A stretch of DNA of 20,214 bases from Euryarchaeota archaeon UBA82 (lineage in GTDB: Archaea > Thermoplasmatota > Poseidoniia > Poseidoniales > Poseidoniaceae). Shown here piece by piece: positions 1 through 7,456 of this stretch. Location: contig DAKQ01000173.1 in assembly GCA_002496635.1 (NCBI GenBank), positions 7,064 to 27,277 of the forward strand, written 5' to 3'. The notes under the pieces are model-generated. The model saw only the letters and a program-made list of their open reading frames with translations. It did not search any database and was not told where the DNA came from. Position 1 is the stretch's first letter; every line of letters begins with the position of its first letter. A program made the translations under genes and the position numbers.

Positions 1-1019
1 GACATTGCAAAGAGGAAGCGGGATGCTGCGAGGATTCCGGCAAGAGCCATTGAGATCATTGTGAGAACTGATAAAACCGCAGCAAAGATACCAAATTTCG
101 TCCCTGCTACTTCTTCTGCAAAGACATAAATCGGATTTTCGACAACATTACCTTCGACAATCCACCACTCTCCTGGAATTGCTGCCATCATCAGGAAAGC
201 AATTGCCGAGTACAAGACGGTTGCAATCAAAAGTGAAAGCATAATACCTGCGGGAAGATTTTTTTCAGGGTCTTTGACTTCCCCTCCAATCGCTGCTACT
301 TTGGTGACACCTGCATAAGCAACGAACACGAATGCGGCTGCTTCTGCAAGAGACCAAACACTGGCATCAAATGCTCCATCAATTGGTCGACTTGCATCGA
401 AATCATCGACGAAAAAGGCTGCTGCACAAAGGAAGAGAAGGAGGGAAACGGTTGCTATGACAACAGGTGTTTGTATCGCTTTTACCTTTTTCACACCGAG
501 TATGTTCACTATTGTGATGAGAACGAGAGCACTAAGAGACAGAACCAATATGTCCATTTCGATGTCAAAGTATGTTGTTACAACAACAAAATATGCAGAG
601 AATCCAATTAACGCAAATGCTGATTTCAAAAGGAAGGATGTCCACAGACCAAGACCACTTATTGTACCAATAAGAGGCCCGTATGTTCGTTCCATGTAAA
701 CGTAAGAACCTCCGCTTGACGGCATACCTGAAGCCAATTCAGACTTTGAAATCGCTGCAGGCAAAACCACAGATGCTGCTAGAAGAAAGGCAAGCCAAAT
801 ACCAGGCCCCATGATTTCAGCAGCAAAAGTTGGCGTGATGAAAATACCAGGGAGCATTGCAGAGAGTGAGATGATTACGACACCAGCAAGCCCGATTGTT
901 CGAGTTAATGTATTTTTAATTCGAATTGGAATTTTTTCGAGAAATGAATCGAAGTCAAAATAGGCGGTTGTTGATTTTGGACGATTCTTGGCCAAACATC
1001 TCACCCCTGATTCCGACAT
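1..1019 (-). CDS. APC-superfamily amino acid/amine permease, C-terminus beyond window
   Basis: This is an integral membrane transporter of the amino acid-polyamine-organocation family. About 339 codons read without a stop from an ATG at 1019 to the window edge, so the C-terminal part is missing. After a roughly 40-residue charged N-terminus come repeated hydrophobic segments: TIGLAGVVIISLSAMLPGIF, a second helix followed by the family hallmark KSELASGMPSSGGSYVYMER, and later the typical loop GGEVKDPEKNLPAGI. An ATG at 999 lies in another frame that stops at once, so 1019 is the start. The gene follows the dioxygenase-deaminase gene after 85 bp and has its own TATA-like box. Its position suggests uptake of the substrate (an aromatic amino acid or amine) or export of a product, but the substrate cannot be read from the sequence. 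The family call is firm; the role is inferred. Confidence 0.85.
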   Translation of the reverse strand, partial: MSESGVRCLAKNRPKSTTAYFDFDSFLEKIPIRIKNTLTRTIGLAGVVIISLSAMLPGIFITPTFAAEIMGPGIWLAFLLAASVVLPAAISKSELASGMPSSGGSYVYMERTYGPLIGTISGLGLWTSFLLKSAFALIGFSAYFVVVTTYFDIEMDILVLSLSALVLITIVNILGVKKVKAIQTPVVIATVSLLLFLCAAAFFVDDFDASRPIDGAFDASVWSLAEAAAFVFVAYAGVTKVAAIGGEVKDPEKNLPAGIMLSLLIATVLYSAIAFLMMAAIPGEWWIVEGNVVENPIYVFAEEVAGTKFGIFAAVLSVLTMISMALAGILAASRFLFAM

Positions 1020-1055
1020 CAAAATGCCGTATATGACGCCTCAAGAGTAATCGGG

Positions 1056-1064
1056 ATATATTTA
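1056..1064 (-). promoter_or_regulatory. Archaeal TATA-like box upstream of the APC permease
   Basis: Read on the minus strand this is TAAATATAT, starting 45 bases before the permease ATG. With the usual archaeal distance of about 25 bases from TATA centre to transcription start, a leader of roughly 15 bases is predicted. It sits in the 85-bp gap after the dioxygenase-deaminase gene, so the permease may be transcribed on its own as well as by read-through. No terminator-like T tract is obvious in the gap. Confidence 0.4.
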
Positions 1065-1104
1065 CTTGCATCAAATGACAATGCATCTTACCGGATTTCG
1101 GTAA

Positions 1105-2502
1105 TTATATTTTCGCGATAACTTTCATTTCAACTGCGATAGGTGTCGGTAAAGCTCGAATCGCTAGAGTCGTCCTTGTAGGACCATAATGGCCAAGAGT
1201 TTCAGCCCACACCTCATTATACCCTGCGAAATCACGATCCATGTCCACTAAAAAGGAAGTTACATCGACGATCTTATCCATTGAAGAACCTGCTTCTTCT
1301 AAGATTCGTGCAATGTTTTCTACAACTGCTCGGGTTTGAGCTTTGATATCATATTCGATTGGGTTTCCCTCATCATCACGGATGGGGCCGCCAGGAATTG
1401 CATTCGTTCCAGGTTGGCGAGGGCCAACCCCGGAGAGATAGAGCAAATCTCCGACCTGACGGGCATGAGGATACATGCCAACGGGCTTAGGAGCGGCTTC
1501 ACTATTCACTGCACCTTTTCCTTCAGGAGGTTCCCACAGAGCAGGGCCTGTCGAAGAAGATGATGATGTTTCAGTTTTGATTGAATCTCCGTCTCCTTCG
1601 AGAACGTTTCGCTCTCCTTTGTAGTATTCAACATCGTCTTCATCGTATTCTTTGTCACCCATTCCAGTCGAAGTTGGGTCGAGTTGGACAACAGCACCAC
1701 CCGCTCCATGAAGTGCCTCATAGGCAAGGACGCGCCCTGTGAGGTTGTTTCGATTTCCATTCATCGCTGAAAGCCACCACATCGGTTTGAATGTGACGAC
1801 TTTTTGGACACGAATTTGTTGATGAATTGTTCTTGATAGTTGGGCAACATCTTCGAGACGACCCTTTTCTAAGAATTCCAAGACTTTACGATTCCATTCA
1901 TCGTCTTTCAACGAGTGGATTCGATCTTCGGAGGGTTCGATAAATTCTGTAAACATCCGGTTTGACATTGACATGGCTGTGACTGCAACAGCTTTGCGTC
2001 CAGTCTTTTGGATGACATCAAGACAACCCTTTGCAAGAACGGTTGTTTCTGATCTGTTTGCATAGACGTTCGAAGATACAATAACGGCAGGTATAGAGTT
2101 GTCAGGGTTGAGGAGTTTTAGTGCTACAACCGATCCTACATCAATAGGGAATCCATGATAGGCAACTGTTCTGCTTTTCAGGCCGCGATTGTGATTGGCT
2201 TGGTTCCATGCCTCTGCAAATTCAGCATCGATATTGAATGAATAATCCATAGACCCTAAGTCATGGAAATCCTGATCCACAAGCGTCCATTGGGGATTTG
2301 GATCTGCTTGAATTTGATGTCCAATGATGCTTGGCCAAGTTGTCGAATAAATGATGAGAAGATCCGCACCACTTTCTTTGATTGCATCTCTCGCTTCATC
2401 AAAGGCAGCTCGAATACGACCCCATCCCTCATTCTTTTCTGGAACAAGAAGAGGGTGAGGGTGGACCGGAACTACATATGAACCAACAAGAGAACCGTTC
2501 AT
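1105..2502 (-). CDS. amnA: 2-aminophenol 1,6-dioxygenase alpha subunit fused to RidA-type 2-aminomuconate deaminase
   Basis: Residues 1-277 resemble the alpha subunit of 2-aminophenol 1,6-dioxygenase (LigB superfamily). Residues 278-335 are an acidic, Ser-rich linker. Residues 339-465 are a RidA/YjgF domain like 2-aminomuconate deaminase (AmnD). The RidA signature GPTRTTLAIRALPTP carries the conserved Arg (about R443), and a conserved Glu follows at about E458. The dioxygenase half keeps one His (H14) at the position of a metal ligand but has Thr (T55) and Asn (N181) where the beta subunit has His, so it is probably structural. The ATG at 2502 was chosen because it overlaps the amnB stop as ATGA and has a strong GAGGGGGAG site 5 bases upstream; a start at 2535 would add 11 poorly matching residues. 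Inferred role: one chain helps cleave the ring and later removes the amino group as ammonia. The amnA symbol covers only the first half. Confidence 0.82.
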   Translation of the reverse strand: MNGSLVGSYVVPVHPHPLLVPEKNEGWGRIRAAFDEARDAIKESGADLLIIYSTTWPSIIGHQIQADPNPQWTLVDQDFHDLGSMDYSFNIDAEFAEAWNQANHNRGLKSRTVAYHGFPIDVGSVVALKLLNPDNSIPAVIVSSNVYANRSETTVLAKGCLDVIQKTGRKAVAVTAMSMSNRMFTEFIEPSEDRIHSLKDDEWNRKVLEFLEKGRLEDVAQLSRTIHQQIRVQKVVTFKPMWWLSAMNGNRNNLTGRVLAYEALHGAGGAVVQLDPTSTGMGDKEYDEDDVEYYKGERNVLEGDGDSIKTETSSSSSTGPALWEPPEGKGAVNSEAAPKPVGMYPHARQVGDLLYLSGVGPRQPGTNAIPGGPIRDDEGNPIEYDIKAQTRAVVENIARILEEAGSSMDKIVDVTSFLVDMDRDFAGYNEVWAETLGHYGPTRTTLAIRALPTPIAVEMKVIAKI

Positions 2503-3401
2503 TGCAACTCCCCCTCGTTTGCATAACAAGGCCATTCAACAATGGCATTACCTGTCCCAATTATGGTCCCATAACCATGTAAGATAGCAGGATAATCGGG
2601 GACTGAAAGCGTGCTTAGGAGCCATGTAAGCCCCCCCCCATCAGATTCAGCAATCGCCTGTTCGGTAAATTCGGGCATTTCATCAAGAATCCTTTGCGCT
2701 TGGCCGGTTCGCATGTAATCGATGATTTTCATATCCCAAAGATGCATTGCGTGACTGGTGATATGCTCTTTACTCATATCTTCAGGAACTTCAGATTCAG
2801 TAGTAAAGTGACGATGGGAAAGAGAATTCGAAGCAAGAATGACGGCTTTTTTGCCACTCTCTTCAATCGCTTCACGAGTGGCTTTTCCAAGTTCCATCAT
2901 CATTTCTTGCATCACTTCGACCGAATAGTAGTGTGTGGAACGATTTGAAGAAATAACCACCAATGGTTTGTCAAATGCTGGATTGACCATGTGACCTGTT
3001 GTAATCGTCCCATAATCGACACGGAAATCAGGATTCTCCATCATCTTTACAGCAAGACCAGAACTCTTTGCTTTGTTGTGAATAGCTTCGCTGAGTTCCA
3101 CATCAATGTTCATATCATAACTGTATCGAAATAAGTTTGGGAAGACTGGATCAACTGACAAACCTTCAAAATGTGGAATTCCAAGGAAATGAGTCCCAAC
3201 ATATGTTTGCCAATGAGGTGAAAGCAGAACAAGTACATCATGATCAATCTTAGAAAGAGACTCTCGAAGGCGTTCGTATCCCCAACGTAATTGTTCCCAG
3301 CCTCCTTCGGAAGTTGGCTCATTCTGTGGAGGGTTTTCAGCATATACCAGATGCGGAGGGTGTGGGGCAAGACAGCCTGCTACAATCGAACCTTTCGCCA
3401 T
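2499..3401 (-). CDS. amnB: 2-aminophenol 1,6-dioxygenase beta (catalytic) subunit
   Basis: This is an extradiol ring-cleavage dioxygenase of the LigB superfamily. It is expected to open 2-aminophenol or a substituted relative with O2 to a 2-aminomuconate 6-semialdehyde, in complex with the alpha subunit encoded next. The N-terminal CLAPHPPHLVY block and the following ENPPQNEP are near-identical to bacterial AmnB as remembered. The Fe(II) ligands and acid-base residue of the family fall in place: H14, H63 (SPHW) and E252, with H196 (SLSHRHF), each one position later than H13, H62, E251 and H195 of the bacterial enzyme. The length of 300 residues is normal. The start at 3401 aligns with the family N-terminus; an ATG at 3425 would add eight residues. 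No ribosome binding site is visible and a weak CATATG lies about 25 bases upstream, which would fit a leaderless first gene. The stop overlaps the next start (ATGA). The true substrate may be a substituted aminophenol. Confidence 0.87.
   Translation of the reverse strand: MAKGSIVAGCLAPHPPHLVYAENPPQNEPTSEGGWEQLRWGYERLRESLSKIDHDVLVLLSPHWQTYVGTHFLGIPHFEGLSVDPVFPNLFRYSYDMNIDVELSEAIHNKAKSSGLAVKMMENPDFRVDYGTITTGHMVNPAFDKPLVVISSNRSTHYYSVEVMQEMMMELGKATREAIEESGKKAVILASNSLSHRHFTTESEVPEDMSKEHITSHAMHLWDMKIIDYMRTGQAQRILDEMPEFTEQAIAESDGGGLTWLLSTLSVPDYPAILHGYGTIIGTGNAIVEWPCYANEGELQ
2508..2516 (-). promoter_or_regulatory. Ribosome binding site deciding the amnA::amnD start
   Basis: The minus strand reads GAGGGGGAG, five bases before the ATG at 2502. 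It lies inside the last codons of amnB and supports 2502 over the longer start at 2535. Confidence 0.6.
2631..2639 (-). repeat. Nine-base G homopolymer inside amnB
   Basis: Nine consecutive C on the plus strand (G on the coding strand) encode Gly-Gly-Gly a few residues after the predicted metal ligand E252. The reading frame is intact with nine bases: both sides match the family (AESD before, LTW after). Such a tract is prone to slippage in replication or sequencing, and a one-base change would truncate or alter the last 40 or so residues. Confidence 0.8.
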
Positions 3402-3482
3402 GAGTGTCGGTATAAGTTCCGTCATATGGATGCATCGCTGTCAGATGCCAAGACTCAAACGAGGAAAGGATAAGCATCGTGT

Positions 3483-4010
3483 ATGGGAGAGGAGGTGATG
3501 GACATCGCAGATTCTGTTAAAATCAACGAATCAGAGCCACCTCATCTGGTTGAAAAACATGCAACACCTGTTTCTGAAAGTGAAATTTTCAAGGATATGC
3601 TGCGACACATGATGGCTCCGCTTTTACTTGGAATGTTCTTCGGATCTCTATGGCAAATCATCGTGATGCCGGAAATTGATTTGTTTCCAAATCCAATTCA
3701 TGGATCCTTCATAATCTACCTCGTTCTATCACCGATCATTTACAAACTTCTTGTAGGTCAAGAAATGAATCGTGCTAAGGAATACGCATTAGGATTTGTG
3801 TCCTTAGCAATCGTTTTATCGATATTTTGGGTCCTACCACAGCAATCCTCGTTATATTGTGGAGTATTTCTGACAGGAATCTCTTGGCTTTGGCTGAGTT
3901 CGTTTTGGCTACAGTTCGAGTTTCCACCGTTTCGATATGGCCTATGGCATTCGATGGGTGTCAATATAGGAGCCTTTGGAGGAAGCGTCCTAACTTACAT
4001 TTACTTCTGA
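3483..4010 (+). CDS. Small multi-pass membrane protein of unknown function
   Basis: I do not recognise this 175-residue protein. The first 38 or so residues are polar and probably cytoplasmic. About five hydrophobic segments follow, near residues 45-62, 74-91, 103-118, 123-145 and 155-175, and the chain ends in one (VLTYIYF). No catalytic or transporter motif is evident. It is divergent from amnB (gap about 80 bp) and ends exactly where panB ends on the other strand, so it sits between the two halves of the aminophenol cluster. An alternative ATG at 3498 lies directly behind GGAGGTG, which matches the archaeal 16S tail but is only two bases away; 3483 has no visible binding site. It could be a transporter partner, a regulator or an unrelated gene. 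Confidence 0.7.
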   Translation: MGEEVMDIADSVKINESEPPHLVEKHATPVSESEIFKDMLRHMMAPLLLGMFFGSLWQIIVMPEIDLFPNPIHGSFIIYLVLSPIIYKLLVGQEMNRAKEYALGFVSLAIVLSIFWVLPQQSSLYCGVFLTGISWLWLSSFWLQFEFPPFRYGLWHSMGVNIGAFGGSVLTYIYF

Positions 4011-4832
4011 TTATGAAGTATAAGATTCTGATTCGTTCGGGAAATCACCGGAACGAACATCATCACAATAGGACCGAATCGCTGTATCAATATCTTCAGC
4101 AAGATTGAGATAACGGCGTAGGAAACGTGGAGAGAAATCCATTGTAATACCAAGAAGATCGTGCAGAACAAGTACTTGCCCATCGCAATGCGGCCCCGCT
4201 CCAATTCCGATGACTGGAATGCTCAATTCTTGTTGGACTCGTTGGGCTAAATCCTTCGGGATTTTTTCCAGAACAATTGCGAAGCACCCGGCCTTTTCCA
4301 ATAATTTAGCATCTTCAATGAGTTTGTCTGCCTCATCGTCTTCCTTCGCGCGGACAGAGTAGGTCCCAAACTTGTAGATGCTTTGTGGCGTAAGCCCAAG
4401 ATGGCCCATGACTGGAATTCCTGCCGTGAGGATACGTTCAATCGATTCGACAATTTCAGAACCGCCTTCGAGTTTGACTGCATGACCTTCTGCCTCTTTC
4501 ATGATGCGAACTGCTGAATCGAGAGCAAGACGGGAGTTTCCTTGATAAGAGCCAAATGGCATATCAACGACGATAAGAGCTCGATCAACTGCTCGTTGAA
4601 CACACTGTGCATGGTAAATCATGTGGTCGAGCGTCATCGGTACTGTTGTGACTTGTCCAGCCATGACATTTGATGCTGAGTCGCCCACGAGGATCACGTC
4701 GACACCCGCACCATCAACTAGACGGGCGAGTGAGTAATCATACGCAGTTAACATCGTGATTGGTTCTTTGACTCGCTTCATTTCTTGCAAGGTATGTGTT
4801 GTTACCTTGGTTGCTTTTCCATGAATTGACAT
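4011..4832 (-). CDS. panB: 3-methyl-2-oxobutanoate hydroxymethyltransferase (ketopantoate synthase)
   Basis: PanB transfers a hydroxymethyl group from methylene-tetrahydrofolate (or the archaeal pterin equivalent) to 2-oxoisovalerate, the first step of pantothenate and coenzyme A synthesis, in the cytosol. All key positions of the family are visible: D51 (VGDSASN) and D90 (VVDMPFGSY) for the metal, K120 and E122 (KLEGG), and E189 (LEKIP), matching D45, D84, K112, E114 and E181 of the E. coli enzyme with a constant small offset. The length of 273 residues is usual. The start at 4832 has GAGGGAG four bases upstream. It is the last gene of the minus-strand run, 54 bp after the aldehyde dehydrogenase, and its stop codon abuts the stop of the convergent membrane-protein gene. 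A housekeeping role is likely; a link to the neighbouring catabolic genes is not shown. Confidence 0.95.
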   Translation of the reverse strand: MSIHGKATKVTTHTLQEMKRVKEPITMLTAYDYSLARLVDGAGVDVILVGDSASNVMAGQVTTVPMTLDHMIYHAQCVQRAVDRALIVVDMPFGSYQGNSRLALDSAVRIMKEAEGHAVKLEGGSEIVESIERILTAGIPVMGHLGLTPQSIYKFGTYSVRAKEDDEADKLIEDAKLLEKAGCFAIVLEKIPKDLAQRVQQELSIPVIGIGAGPHCDGQVLVLHDLLGITMDFSPRFLRRYLNLAEDIDTAIRSYCDDVRSGDFPNESESYTS

Positions 4833-4836
4833 AGGT

Positions 4837-4843
4837 CTCCCTC
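4837..4843 (-). promoter_or_regulatory. Ribosome binding site of panB
   Basis: The minus strand reads GAGGGAG four bases before the ATG at 4832, within the 54-bp gap after the aldehyde dehydrogenase stop. It shows panB has its own translation start rather than a coupled one. Confidence 0.55.
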
Positions 4844-4886
4844 ATGTTTCCGATTGGCTTCTACGTTTCAAGGTCTCGCCATGAAA

Positions 4887-6332
4887 TCAATCATGCTTGA
4901 TACAGACATTGAGAGGTTCTGAGAAGAATCCAAGGCTCCAATTGCCTCCTTCTCGACCAACGCCAGAATGTTTTACTCCACCGAAGGGAGTTCGTAAATC
5001 TCGATGAAGCCAGGTGTTGATCCATATGATGCCTGTATCGATTTTCTGTGCAATAGAATGTCCACGTTCCGTATCAGCTGTCCATATCGATCCTGCTAAG
5101 CCATAATCCGTTGCATTTGCCATTTCGATAGCATCTTCATCCGATGAGAAACGATGAATCGTTACAACAGGCCCAAAGATTTCTTCGCGAGCTGTTCTTG
5201 ATAGATGCGACAGACCTGAAATTAATGTTGGTCGAAGGAAAGCACCTTCAGGCGTTGGCCCCGGGGGACCAGTCATTTCCCTAGTGCCTCCGGTGAGGAT
5301 AGTTCCACCCTCTTGGATTGCTAAGTTGATATAGGATTCAACTTTCTCAACATGGGCAATATTGATCAAAGCGCCGACTTGAGTTTCTAGGTGGTTCGGG
5401 TCCCCACATTGCATTGCTGAAACTTGTGTGACAAGGTGTTGTGTAAATTCATCTGCAATCGATTCATGAACGAGGATTCTTGAACCACACAGACAAACTT
5501 GGCCCGAGTTTGTAAAACCAGCGCGTATGGCACCTTGTACTGCCTGATTCAAATCAGCATCATCGAGGATAATCGTTGCATTTTTCCCACCCAATTCAAG
5601 TGATAATTTCTTGAACATTGGGGCTGCAGTGGCTGCGACATGCCGCCCAGTAGCAGTGCCGCCAGTGAAAGAAATCGCTTTGATGCCTTCATGTTCGAGT
5701 ATTTCTTGCCCAACTTCAGAGCCATATCCATTTAGGATGTTAAGAACACCCTCTGGCAACTCAATCTCTTGACAAACTTCCGCTAGCAAATGTGCTGTGA
5801 GTGGCGTTAATTCACTGGGTTTTGCTACAATGACGTTCCCCATAAGAAGTGCAGGAGCTACTTTCCAACTCAATAGATACAAGGGGAGATTCCATGGAGT
5901 AATTAACCCCACAATTCCAACTGGTCGCCGATGTACTATATTTGTAGCGTCCTCCATTTCAAAAACTGGATTCTCTTGTTCACGAGCAAAATCTGCAAAG
6001 AAGCGGAAATTTTCGACGGAACGCCTAGCATCGACTCGCTGCGCAAGTGAGAGAGGTTTTCCGGTGTCCAAAGACTCCAGTTCTGCAAGTTCTTCACTTC
6101 GAGATTCGAGTGCGTCAGCAATTGCTTCGAGCCAATCTGCTCGATCATCAAGCGTCAATCCAGCCCATTCATGCTGAGCGACCCGTGCTGCTGCAACTGC
6201 ACGATAGACATCGGGCTGCTTAGAGCGCGGAATCGTTCCAATGAGTTGACCTGTTGCTGGAGATATATTCTCGAGCGTTGTACTATCAACGGCATCAAAA
6301 AACTCTCCGCCAATAAAATTCTGAACATTCAT
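4887..6332 (-). CDS. amnC: Aldehyde dehydrogenase, 2-aminomuconate-6-semialdehyde dehydrogenase type
   Basis: This NAD(P)-dependent aldehyde dehydrogenase is predicted to oxidise the semialdehyde made by AmnAB to 2-aminomuconate. Catalytic residues are all present: N148 (TPWN), E246 (LELGGK) and the nucleophile C280 (NSGQVC), with the coenzyme-site FTGGTATG at 222-229. The C-terminal DLRTPFGGVKHSGVGREGG block is typical of the 2-aminomuconate/2-hydroxymuconate semialdehyde dehydrogenase and ALDH8A1 branch, which is why a specific substrate is offered. The length of 481 residues is normal. The start at 6332 overlaps the preceding asparaginase-like stop as ATGA and has GGTGA four bases upstream. 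The dioxygenase and deaminase genes close by, although in another transcription unit, strengthen the assignment. Other semialdehydes remain possible. Confidence 0.85.
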   Translation of the reverse strand: MNVQNFIGGEFFDAVDSTTLENISPATGQLIGTIPRSKQPDVYRAVAAARVAQHEWAGLTLDDRADWLEAIADALESRSEELAELESLDTGKPLSLAQRVDARRSVENFRFFADFAREQENPVFEMEDATNIVHRRPVGIVGLITPWNLPLYLLSWKVAPALLMGNVIVAKPSELTPLTAHLLAEVCQEIELPEGVLNILNGYGSEVGQEILEHEGIKAISFTGGTATGRHVAATAAPMFKKLSLELGGKNATIILDDADLNQAVQGAIRAGFTNSGQVCLCGSRILVHESIADEFTQHLVTQVSAMQCGDPNHLETQVGALINIAHVEKVESYINLAIQEGGTILTGGTREMTGPPGPTPEGAFLRPTLISGLSHLSRTAREEIFGPVVTIHRFSSDEDAIEMANATDYGLAGSIWTADTERGHSIAQKIDTGIIWINTWLHRDLRTPFGGVKHSGVGREGGNWSLGFFSEPLNVCIKHD

Positions 6333-7456
6333 TCTTTCACCTCTGGTTCATACGTCCAGCGGTCTTGATCGGGGTCCCATTCATCCCATGTAGGTATTGT
6401 TTCGAGAACAGAGTGATACTTATCAGGAACAATTCCGGGAACAATGAATGCCTTTTGACGATGCAATGGATATGGATTGCGTAGATCAATGTCTAGAACA
6501 CCTAAGATAGCACGCGCAACATACCATGTTGCTTGAGAGTTCCAACCATGTGCAATTTTAACCACAATGCCGAGGCCTTTTGGATAATCTGGGTGTTCTA
6601 TGGCAAGGCCGAGCAACCCGTCTGCACCTTCCTTGGCAATCACTGTACCTTCTCCAGCTTTGAGGATTGTTGAATCAAGACGATTGAAGCCCCCAACGAG
6701 ATCGGGGTATCGAATCATGGCTTCCCAAATCCAATCCGACTCTTTGTCCCGAACCAGACCAGCATAAATCTGGGCTAATTCTGCAACAGTATTGGAAACT
6801 GTCGGCAAGCCGCATCCGTCTTTTGCGATACGTAAAGGCATCCAATCATTCCCGAGATGTCGGCGGATTTGTTCCATATATGCTTCGAAAACAGGATGAT
6901 TTGGGAGCGTATACCCTGCTCTATTCCATCCCTTTTCTCGACAACCTCGAAGAATCGCTGCGTGTTCTCCCGAACATGTATGATACCAACGACGAGGGCG
7001 ACGTACCTGGCGGCCAAATTGAATCAGAGGGACATCCAATGGAGTAAGCATAAGGGGCCATTCGGATTCTGAAAGCAAAGATTGCGCTGCTGCTACGTGT
7101 TCAGTATCGCCATTATGGCTCGCAACTGCTATTGCTTTTTGTTCCCAAGAGAAGGAATCGAGTTCTTCGACGAATGCCTTTAGCATGAATGGTTTCATCA
7201 TAGAACGGCCATAACAAAGAACATTTCCGCCAAATGAGTGGATGACTTCATCACCATGAGCCCAAGCCACTGCCCCATGAATGGTTGTTTCAGAAACTCC
7301 ATTTCGACGATAGTCAACCAGTGGCTCCCAATCCACGTCCCTACCGGTTGGGATTCCATCGACTTGCTCACCTAACGGGGAATTTGGAAATAATCCGCTT
7401 CCAGGTTGGCCAGGTTTTACTGCCGAATGTGAATGGTGTTGAATGCCCATGTTCAT
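6329..7456 (-). CDS. Asparaginase-II (rhizobial type) family hydrolase with altered zinc site
   Basis: The protein (375 residues) belongs to the rhizobial-type L-asparaginase family. Recognisable blocks are the Ser-x-x-Lys motif GRSMMKPF (S85, K88), the TCSGEHAAI block (C161, E164), PNHPVFEAY, and KDGCGLPT (C215). As remembered for the Rhizobium etli enzyme ReAV, zinc is bound by Cys135, Lys138 and Cys189; the two cysteines match here with identical 54-residue spacing, but the lysine is a glutamate. The N-terminus is about 37 residues longer than in ReAV up to the Ser-x-x-Lys motif. The start at 7456 forms an ATGA overlap with the monooxygenase stop; a start at 7522 would run far into that gene. 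A second ATG lies at 7450. The chain is tightly coupled to the genes on both sides, which suggests it hydrolyses an amide in this pathway rather than asparagine, but that is inference. Confidence 0.82.
   Translation of the reverse strand: MNMGIQHHSHSAVKPGQPGSGLFPNSPLGEQVDGIPTGRDVDWEPLVDYRRNGVSETTIHGAVAWAHGDEVIHSFGGNVLCYGRSMMKPFMLKAFVEELDSFSWEQKAIAVASHNGDTEHVAAAQSLLSESEWPLMLTPLDVPLIQFGRQVRRPRRWYHTCSGEHAAILRGCREKGWNRAGYTLPNHPVFEAYMEQIRRHLGNDWMPLRIAKDGCGLPTVSNTVAELAQIYAGLVRDKESDWIWEAMIRYPDLVGGFNRLDSTILKAGEGTVIAKEGADGLLGLAIEHPDYPKGLGIVVKIAHGWNSQATWYVARAILGVLDIDLRNPYPLHRQKAFIVPGIVPDKYHSVLETIPTWDEWDPDQDRWTYEPEVKE
6337..6341 (-). promoter_or_regulatory. Ribosome binding site of the aldehyde dehydrogenase
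   Basis: The minus strand reads GGTGA four bases before the ATG at 6332, inside the end of the asparaginase-like gene. The same motif at nearly the same distance precedes the monooxygenase and the first surface protein, so it looks like the normal binding site of this genome. Confidence 0.55.

Noticed and set aside
457..699. Plus-strand reading frame of about 80 codons
   Set aside because: It lies antisense to the APC permease, whose reading frame is continuous and family-matching; the plus-strand product has no recognisable features.
1091..1101. CCGGATTTCGG as a possible terminator hairpin after the dioxygenase-deaminase gene
   Set aside because: Only three base pairs can form and no T tract follows.
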